Positions 59,688 to 64,000 of a stretch of DNA of 64,000 bases are shown here, one piece after another; the stretch's first letter is position 1, and each line of letters starts with the position of its first letter. The stretch comes from Gammaproteobacteria bacterium. Its GTDB lineage: Bacteria; Pseudomonadota; Gammaproteobacteria; UBA6429; Thiohalophilaceae. The stretch covers positions 1 to 64,000 of the forward strand of contig JAPHRJ010000056.1 of assembly GCA_026196045.1 (NCBI GenBank), read 5' to 3'. The position numbers and the translations under genes were made by a program. A model generated the notes under the pieces. The model saw only the letters and a program-made list of their open reading frames with translations, did not search any database and was not told the DNA's origin.

Positions 59688-59718
59688 GGGTCGGAGGTTA
59701 AAATCCTCGCGCCGACCA
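59688..59718 (+). pseudogene. 3' relic of tRNA-Pro, possible old attachment site
   Basis: GGGTCGGAGGTTAAAATCCTCGCGCCGACCA closely matches the T-arm and acceptor end of gammaproteobacterial tRNA-Pro, in which I recall GGGTCGGAGGTTCAAATCCTCTCGCGCCGACCA. Here the invariant C of the T-loop is A and two bases before the acceptor stem are lost. No 5' half is present upstream. GGTCGG and CCGACC still pair, and AATTTTT follows, so it may serve as the ispB terminator. Such 3' relics are typical of integrated elements that were later lost. Confidence 0.6.
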
Positions 59719-59727
59719 ATTTTTATT

Positions 59728-60300
59728 TTACTGCAGAAGACTATCTAACCAGGATTTAACCGTCTGAACTTCTTTTTCCAGAAACGTACGATCATTATAA
59801 ACATGGCTTAACATCGCTGCACCCTGCAACATAGCCAACTGATGCATGGCGAGAAAGCGTGATTCCTCACCTTTACCCAGTGCCATAAATTGCTGCTCAC
59901 ACCAGTCGACAAGCAGGTCAAACATTTGTGTCGCATGAGCCTTCAGTTCTTCCTGGGTCTTGCCTAACTCCGCATTAAGTGTCCCCATAGGGCAACCATG
60001 ATGCAGAACATTGTCCGCTTCATTTACCAGGATATCTGCTACACGATAGAGGCGTTCTAGCGGTTGTTGATAATTTGCTTCACATTCGGAAAGCAGATTT
60101 CTAAACAGCTCAATGCGCGAGTCAATAACGGCATTCAGTAACTCATCCTTACTTTTGAAGTAGTAATAGAAATTGCCTTTGGGGATGCCCGACGCATCAG
60201 CCACTTCGGAAAAAGACGTTTGATTAAACCCTTTGTGGTAAAAAAGGTTATCGGCAGCCTCAACAATGCGTTCGCGGTTTTGTTTGCCTTTGGTACTCAT
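59728..60300 (-). CDS. TetR family transcriptional regulator
   Basis: A 190-residue repressor-type protein. The helix-turn-helix is FSEVADASGIPKGNFYYYFKSKDELLNAV at residues ~30-58. The ligand domain has GCPMGTLNAELGKTQEEL near 104, seen in a large group of TetR proteins with thiol- or quinone-like inducers. It is transcribed in the same direction as dsrE2-tusA but 240 bases after them, with hairpins in between and a -10-like ATTATA (TATAAT on minus, 60332-60337) before it. The target is unknown; tusA-dsrE2 is one candidate. Confidence 0.88.
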   Translation of the reverse strand: MSTKGKQNRERIVEAADNLFYHKGFNQTSFSEVADASGIPKGNFYYYFKSKDELLNAVIDSRIELFRNLLSECEANYQQPLERLYRVADILVNEADNVLHHGCPMGTLNAELGKTQEELKAHATQMFDLLVDWCEQQFMALGKGEESRFLAMHQLAMLQGAAMLSHVYNDRTFLEKEVQTVKSWLDSLLQ

Positions 60301-60425
60301 TTTTGACTATAACCAATATAAATGCCGATTAATTATACCTGTATCTTAGTTAGCTCCCCTGTTTTTGACAAGCCTAATAAAATGTAAGCCTGTCTGTTAT
60401 TATGTGGCTCAATATATAATAAACA

Positions 60426-60535
60426 ATGGTTTTACTGAAAAACCATGTAGTAGTCTAATCGTTACACCATAGGATTTACCCTTGTTAAATAGTGACACTG
60501 AATGGGTATTCATATGTAATGAGCTACCCATTCAG
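60426..60535. other. two hairpins between tusA and tetR
   Basis: CTGAATGGGTA (60498-60508) and TACCCATTCAG (60525-60535) form a perfect 11-bp stem with a 16-base loop, starting eight bases after the tusA stop. ATGGTTTT (60426-60433) and AAAACCAT (60439-60446) form a second 8-bp stem. Neither has a proper T-run. They could stabilise the tusA message or mark transcript ends. Confidence 0.45.
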
Positions 60536-60542
60536 AATCGTC

Positions 60543-60776
60543 TTAGTTTTTCTTCATGGTAAAAACAAACTCACCTTCACCTTCTTCAGAGGAAAGTAAT
60601 TCCGTTCCAGTCTGATTACAGAAAGCAACAATGTCTTTAACAGAACCCGGATCTGTTGCGCGCATGCGCACAACTTCCCCTGTCTGAAGAGTATTCAATG
60701 CTTTCTTAATTCGTAATATGGGTAATGGACAATTTAAACCACGTGCATCCACTTCCTGATTAATGGCTTGTTCCAT
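60543..60776 (-). CDS. tusA: TusA-family sulfur carrier protein
   Basis: A 77-residue cytoplasmic sulfur carrier. The CPxP motif is CPLP with the sulfur-carrying C16, in DARGLNCPLPILRIKKAL. VVRMRATDPGSVKDI follows as usual. In sulfur oxidisers TusA passes sulfane sulfur from rhodanese and DsrE-type proteins to the Dsr or Hdr-like oxidation system. Here a DsrE2-like gene precedes it by 110 bases; no rhodanese gene is seen. It could also serve in tRNA thiolation, but the DsrE2 neighbour favours sulfur oxidation. Confidence 0.9.
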   Translation of the reverse strand: MEQAINQEVDARGLNCPLPILRIKKALNTLQTGEVVRMRATDPGSVKDIVAFCNQTGTELLSSEEGEGEFVFTMKKN

Positions 60777-60886
60777 GAGTCACCTCGTTCGTTGTTGTAT
60801 AGATTTCTTGTTAATTGATAAATGCCGAAGTCTGATTAAGTTCTTTAAATGGGAGAACACAGCCAGAACCGTCTAAGAAACTTAAT

Positions 60887-61522
60887 TCAAATAAACAGAC
60901 TGACATCTGATTTCTGTGCGATCGGTAAAAATGTTGTCGCACCAATCCAGTCTGCAATTTCAGGAATAAACTCATCCTGTTTAAACCCAAACAGATCGAC
61001 TGTCATTTGACAGGCCACCATACGCACACCCGATTCAACACAGATGTCACGCAATTCCTGCACACTGGCAACGCCTTTATTCCTTGTTGTTTTTTTCATT
61101 AATGAAGTTGCCAGATTCTCAAAACCAGGCACATTGCCCATTACTATATTGGGAATGTTCCAGTTAATGTCCTGAAACCATTGAGGTCCAAATGGCATTT
61201 TCATCGGCATAGCCGGGTTACCCATGGGCGATACCGCCAGATCATTCAGTTCTTTTTTCAGTAACTGCAATCCATAGAATGTAAAAAACAGATCCACTTC
61301 CCAACCCAGCGCGGCGGCGGTCGAAGCGAGGATAAAAGGCGGATAGCCCCAATCCATGGTTCCTTTGGTTACGACAATGGATAAAGAAGGAATATGGTTT
61401 TCTTCAATTTCCCTCATTTTTTCTTCAAAGCGCTGATCAAACCACTGGTTCATCTGTGCCGGGTTCATTCCTGTCGGCAAGTCAGCCAGTTTTTCTTCTA
61501 CCTCTGATTTTGTAATCGCCAT
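60887..61522 (-). CDS. DsrE2-like sulfurtransferase
   Basis: A 211-residue protein of the DsrE/DsrF-like group. An N-terminal extension of ~45 residues is followed by LSIVVTKGTMDWGYPPFILASTAAALGWEVDLFFTFYGLQLL, typical of DsrE2, and later RDICVESGVRMVACQMTVDLFG with two cysteines, of which the C in VACQM is the likely active one. DsrE2 proteins bind sulfane sulfur and work with TusA. A strong ribosome binding site (AGGAGGT) precedes the ATG. DsrE2A forms often have membrane segments; I see only one moderately hydrophobic stretch. Confidence 0.85.
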   Translation of the reverse strand: MAITKSEVEEKLADLPTGMNPAQMNQWFDQRFEEKMREIEENHIPSLSIVVTKGTMDWGYPPFILASTAAALGWEVDLFFTFYGLQLLKKELNDLAVSPMGNPAMPMKMPFGPQWFQDINWNIPNIVMGNVPGFENLATSLMKKTTRNKGVASVQELRDICVESGVRMVACQMTVDLFGFKQDEFIPEIADWIGATTFLPIAQKSDVSLFI

Positions 61523-61553
61523 GTCCTACCTCCTGTTCGATATCTTCAAATAG

Positions 61554-61607
61554 TCAGACTTATGTCTGATATTAGTTATATCTAATACATGCATCTGACT
61601 TTGTCAA
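61554..61607 (-). promoter_or_regulatory. promoter and dyad upstream of dsrE2-tusA
   Basis: On the minus strand TTGACA (61602-61607) is followed after 17 bases by TAGATA (61579-61584). Just downstream lies TCAGAC-TTAT-GTCTGA (61554-61569), a perfect 6+4+6 dyad placed where a repressor would block the polymerase. A related TCTGAC half-site occurs at 61594-61599. Confidence 0.45.
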
Positions 61608-61713
61608 ATAAGATTTTTTGCTAGATCCGTTCTATACTCCCTATTCAAACTAAAAAAACAGCCGTATCCCTTTGATATTTCCACACTATTTTTTAGGTAT
61701 CGGAGTATTGGGC

Positions 61714-62214
61714 ATGAAAACACTAACTTTGATTCGACATGCAAAATCTGACTGGGGTAACCCAGGTTTGTCTGATTTTGAAAGGCCATTAAATGCCCGG
61801 GGTGTAAGAGATGCACCAGGAATAGGCCGGGCGTTACTGGAGTCGGGTAAAGAAATTGATCGGTTATTATGTAGTACTGCAAAACGTGCTCGAGAAACAC
61901 TGGGGTTATTACAGTCGACTCTAAAACTGGATGAGTCATGTATCCAGTATCTGGATGGTCTCTATGGCGCGTCCTCCTTTGAACTCGTTGAAATCATTGA
62001 ATCTGTCCCGGACATTACAGGTAGCCTGGCCATCGTCGCACATAACCCCGGGCTGGAAATGTTGGCAATACAATTACTTGGTAATGACATCGGTAAATTT
62101 CCAACCTGTGCGGTTCTACAAATATCGCTCAATATAGATAGCTGGCAAGATATTAAAAACTCAACGGGCACACAAATCCTTTTCCTTCGTCCCAAAGAAC
62201 TGGCGTCAACTTAG
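61714..62214 (+). CDS. sixA: phosphohistidine phosphatase SixA
   Basis: A 166-residue member of the histidine phosphatase family that removes phosphate from phosphohistidine proteins, such as NPr or ArcB-type phosphotransfer domains. LTLIRHAKSDWGNPGLSDFERPLNARG holds the catalytic H9, CSTAKRARETLG the second Arg, and IVAHNPGLEML the second His. The ATG at 61714 has GGAG eight bases before it. It is divergent from dsrE2 by 191 bases. Confidence 0.9.
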   Translation: MKTLTLIRHAKSDWGNPGLSDFERPLNARGVRDAPGIGRALLESGKEIDRLLCSTAKRARETLGLLQSTLKLDESCIQYLDGLYGASSFELVEIIESVPDITGSLAIVAHNPGLEMLAIQLLGNDIGKFPTCAVLQISLNIDSWQDIKNSTGTQILFLRPKELAST

Positions 62215-62266
62215 AAGTAAGCACTAACTTTTATCTGCACAGAGTCGTTCCTGCCAGTATTCTCAC

Positions 62267-62298
62267 TTGACAAATCTCTATCTTAATATAGATTTATA
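62267..62298 (+). promoter_or_regulatory. MerR-type promoter with dyad operator
   Basis: TTGACA (62267-62272) and TTTATA (62293-62298) have a 20-base spacing, longer than normal, as MerR regulators need. The spacer contains the dyad AATCTCTAT...ATATAGATT (62273-62294). It precedes the merR-like gene by 25 bases, so the regulator should control its own operon. Confidence 0.5.
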
Positions 62299-62322
62299 TA
62301 TTCTTAATACTGGAATAGAGCT

Positions 62323-62784
62323 ATGAAGATCGGTGAAATCGCCAGAGAACTCGGAACGACAGTTACAGCCCTGCGTTTCTACGAAAATAAAGGCCTGGTG
62401 AAACCCAAACGCTCAGCAAAAGGAACCCGATTATACGATGAGGAGACTCTGCTCCGGTTTGAGGCCCTTCTGGACTTAACGGCACTGGACATCCCGCTTG
62501 AGCAAATCCATCGTTTAACAGGCATACGAAACCAGCATTCCAGCGGTGATAGCGCCAGTCGAGAAGTCGAAATTCACTTAAATGAACTAGAGCTGGCCCT
62601 GCAGAAAAAACTACACAAGCTGCAACATAATCTTGCAGATATTCAGAATGCCAGGGTGCAGTTAGAACATTGTCATGGTTGTACAAAGCAACCGACTCGA
62701 ACTATCTGTGCGAGCTGTCCAGACAGTCCGGCCTTACTCTCGAGTCAGGTCATGCATCTTGTCTGGGATGAGGAAACACCATGA
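62323..62784 (+). CDS. MerR family regulator with C-terminal CxxC pairs
   Basis: A 153-residue regulator. KIGEIARELGTTVTALRFYENKGLVKP is the winged helix-turn-helix (residues 2-28), then a coiled-coil of about 40 residues (83-115). The C-terminus has C117-x2-C120-x8-C129-x2-C132, a likely site for metal or an iron-sulfur cluster. The spacing differs from MerR (mercury), CueR and SoxR patterns I know. It overlaps the next gene by four bases. What it senses is unknown; a thiol-bound metal or redox signal is plausible. Confidence 0.85.
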   Translation: MKIGEIARELGTTVTALRFYENKGLVKPKRSAKGTRLYDEETLLRFEALLDLTALDIPLEQIHRLTGIRNQHSSGDSASREVEIHLNELELALQKKLHKLQHNLADIQNARVQLEHCHGCTKQPTRTICASCPDSPALLSSQVMHLVWDEETP

Positions 62785-63500
62785 TTAGTAATCCGGCTCA
62801 AAATACAGAATGCTCAAGTGTCTCAATCCCGGTCACCTACTACAAAGAATGGCAGGACGGCTTTGGTGCACAGGGATGGAAGCTCAACTGTAGTATGGAT
62901 GATCCCTTTGTTATTGCATCAACAGCAGAAACAGGCCCGGTCATTAATACCTCGGTTCTCATTCATGACATGCTTGATCATTATTTATGCGGGCTTCCCA
63001 TGAGTGGACACCGTAACGAGGCCATTGCCTTAATTCAGCTTGCCTCACGAACCGGTACCGATCCACGTCCTGACTTTACCCAAATGGTAGATGAAGATCT
63101 GATGCATGGGAACGTCACTGGAGAACCTCTATTCGAGTTTATATCTGAAGAGCTTCAGAGTTATTTGCCATTTGAATTAAAAAATGGTCAGGAAATTATT
63201 CAGTTCCTTGGTCAACGAATAGGAAAAGATAATTTACGCCAAAAACTTGTCCAGTGTTTTTTTGATATTGGTTTGCAAAATTCGGAGTCGGCAAAACAAT
63301 ACTATGAAAAATCAGGGCTTGATTATCAGCGGCGAAAAAATCTTGGCCTCGCACTTCAAAAATTATTATGCAAGGTCGACCAGTTAGCTGAAAAGCATGA
63401 ATGGGACAAAGCCGCTGGCATGTTTTTTCTTAAGTCAGAGGCCTGCGCACTAAATATTACATACCCTCAACAAGTAGAATTTTTCGATACATATCAATGA
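62781..63500 (+). CDS. unknown protein in the MerR operon
   Basis: A 239-residue soluble protein without signal peptide. It has HDMLDHYLCGLPMSGHRNEAIALIQLASRTG near residues 54-84, with several histidines and acidic residues that could bind metal, then FTQMVDEDLMHGN. The C-terminal half is helical. Five cysteines are spread along the chain. No family is recognised. It is coupled to the MerR gene (ATGA overlap), so it is very likely the target of that regulator. Confidence 0.6.
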   Translation: MISNPAQNTECSSVSIPVTYYKEWQDGFGAQGWKLNCSMDDPFVIASTAETGPVINTSVLIHDMLDHYLCGLPMSGHRNEAIALIQLASRTGTDPRPDFTQMVDEDLMHGNVTGEPLFEFISEELQSYLPFELKNGQEIIQFLGQRIGKDNLRQKLVQCFFDIGLQNSESAKQYYEKSGLDYQRRKNLGLALQKLLCKVDQLAEKHEWDKAAGMFFLKSEACALNITYPQQVEFFDTYQ

Positions 63501-63509
63501 GAAAAAACC

Positions 63510-63719
63510 ATGACCGCAAACCGACTCTTATATCTATCTTTTGCCCTTATTCTATTAACCGGAATTAGTTTAACTGGCTTCGAGCAGGTTCACTGGATAC
63601 TCTATGTTCCTCTTGTTTTTGCAACATTGGCAGGTGTGACTGGTTTTTGTGTGAACTTATGGCTGTGGAAAAAATTAGGTTTTAAAGAAGTCATACAGTG
63701 TTCCAGTCACCATAAATAA
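63510..63719 (+). CDS. small two-helix membrane protein in the MerR operon
   Basis: A 69-residue protein with two hydrophobic segments, LLYLSFALILLTGISLTGF and WILYVPLVFATLAGVTGFCVNLWL, followed by a short tail ending CSSHHK. It lies nine bases after the 239-residue gene, with GAGAAA before the ATG. No family is recognised. It may be a membrane partner of that protein, with the Cys/His tail as a possible ligand set. Confidence 0.55.
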   Translation: MTANRLLYLSFALILLTGISLTGFEQVHWILYVPLVFATLAGVTGFCVNLWLWKKLGFKEVIQCSSHHK

Positions 63720-63753
63720 ATATTCCACACGCTTCTAACAATGCTAATTATAA

Positions 63754-64000
63754 TCAGGATTCGTACTGAATATCGGTAATAAAATAAGACTGCTCACCCT
63801 GCGGGGTAGTCACTTGAATTTCATCATCGATCTGTTTTTTTAATAATGCTTTCGCCATGGGTGAATCCATACTGATTAAACCTTGCTTCGGGTCCAGTTC
63901 ATCAGGACCGACAATACGATACTTATGTGAAATTCCCTTTTCATCTTCGAGTGTGACCCACGCGCCAAAGAAAACCGTACTTTGATCGGTTGGCGGTTTT
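63754..64000 (-). CDS. greB: transcription elongation factor GreB, 3' part
   Basis: The last 82 codons of a Gre factor; the 5' part lies beyond the window edge. VFFGAWVTLEDEKGISHKYRIVGPDELD, SMDSPMAKALLKKQIDDEIQV and a final TDIQYES match the C-terminal FKBP-like domain of GreB better than GreA (FGAWVTLEDE in place of the GreA form). GreB helps stalled RNA polymerase cleave its backtracked RNA. It converges with the 69-residue gene; no clear terminator lies in the 34-base gap. Confidence 0.88.
   Translation of the reverse strand, partial: KPPTDQSTVFFGAWVTLEDEKGISHKYRIVGPDELDPKQGLISMDSPMAKALLKKQIDDEIQVTTPQGEQSYFITDIQYES

Noticed and set aside
59640-59718. A complete tRNA gene ending at 59718
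   Set aside because: No D-arm or anticodon stem can be formed upstream, and two bases are missing before the acceptor stem; only a 3' relic is supported.

Overview
The window looks like the chromosome of a sulfur-oxidising gammaproteobacterium. The order thiO, minor pilins, pilY1, pilE, ispH, fkpB, lspA, ileS, ribF, murJ, rpsT ... proB, obgE, rpmA, rplU, ispB is the arrangement I recall from Pseudomonas and relatives. A TusA plus DsrE2-type pair (60.5-61.5 kb) is typical of bacteria that move sulfane sulfur through the cytoplasm. No gene allows a genus-level name.

Layout. 1-1.3 kb is the end of an integron-type gene cassette array: a complete attC, a cassette with a HEPN-like gene and a gene for a YDY-repeat protein, then an attC cut off at its core by an 85-bp inverted-repeat element. 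1.5-6.6 kb holds a GNAT acetyltransferase, an envelope lipoprotein operon (LPP20, LpoB-like, TPR lipoprotein, LPP20) and nadC. 6.7-31.4 kb is a large carbon-storage region: pgi, pgm, glgP, malQ, a GH57 glucanase, glgC, glgB, glgA, gnd, zwf, glk and pgl. Together these genes make, branch and degrade glycogen, and pass the glucose phosphates into the oxidative pentose phosphate pathway for NADPH. A metal-uptake set (SBP, permease, porin, small His/Cys protein; no ATPase gene) lies inside this region, downstream of malQ. 31.5-33.1 kb has a cysteine-free Fur/Irr-like regulator and thiO.

33.3-40.3 kb is the type IV pilus minor pilin and PilY1 operon, with an extra small secreted protein before pilY1. 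40.5-48.4 kb carries conserved housekeeping genes. 48.5-55.4 kb looks like an accessory insertion between rpsT and proB: an unknown membrane protein, an NhaD antiporter gene with two internal deletions, a CBS-domain protein, a DASS/SLC13 transporter, a large NIT-HAMP-PAS-GGDEF-EAL protein, and the last 25 codons of a lost GGDEF gene. 55.4-59.6 kb returns to conserved genes and ends at a relic of tRNA-Pro. 59.7-64 kb holds a TetR regulator, tusA and a dsrE2-like gene, sixA, a MerR operon with unknown partners, and the 3' part of greB.

Decay and repeats gather at convergent gene ends: REP-like palindromes between zwf and glk, after nadC and after pilE; the GGDEF relic between the EAL gene and proB; and the tRNA-Pro relic between ispB and tetR. 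A tandem repeat also encodes the C-terminal tail of ObgE. No transposase, integrase, phage gene, CRISPR array or complete tRNA or rRNA gene was seen. The least explained parts are the cassette (HEPN plus YDY-repeat protein), the MerR/239-aa/69-aa operon and the small protein between pilX and pilY1.
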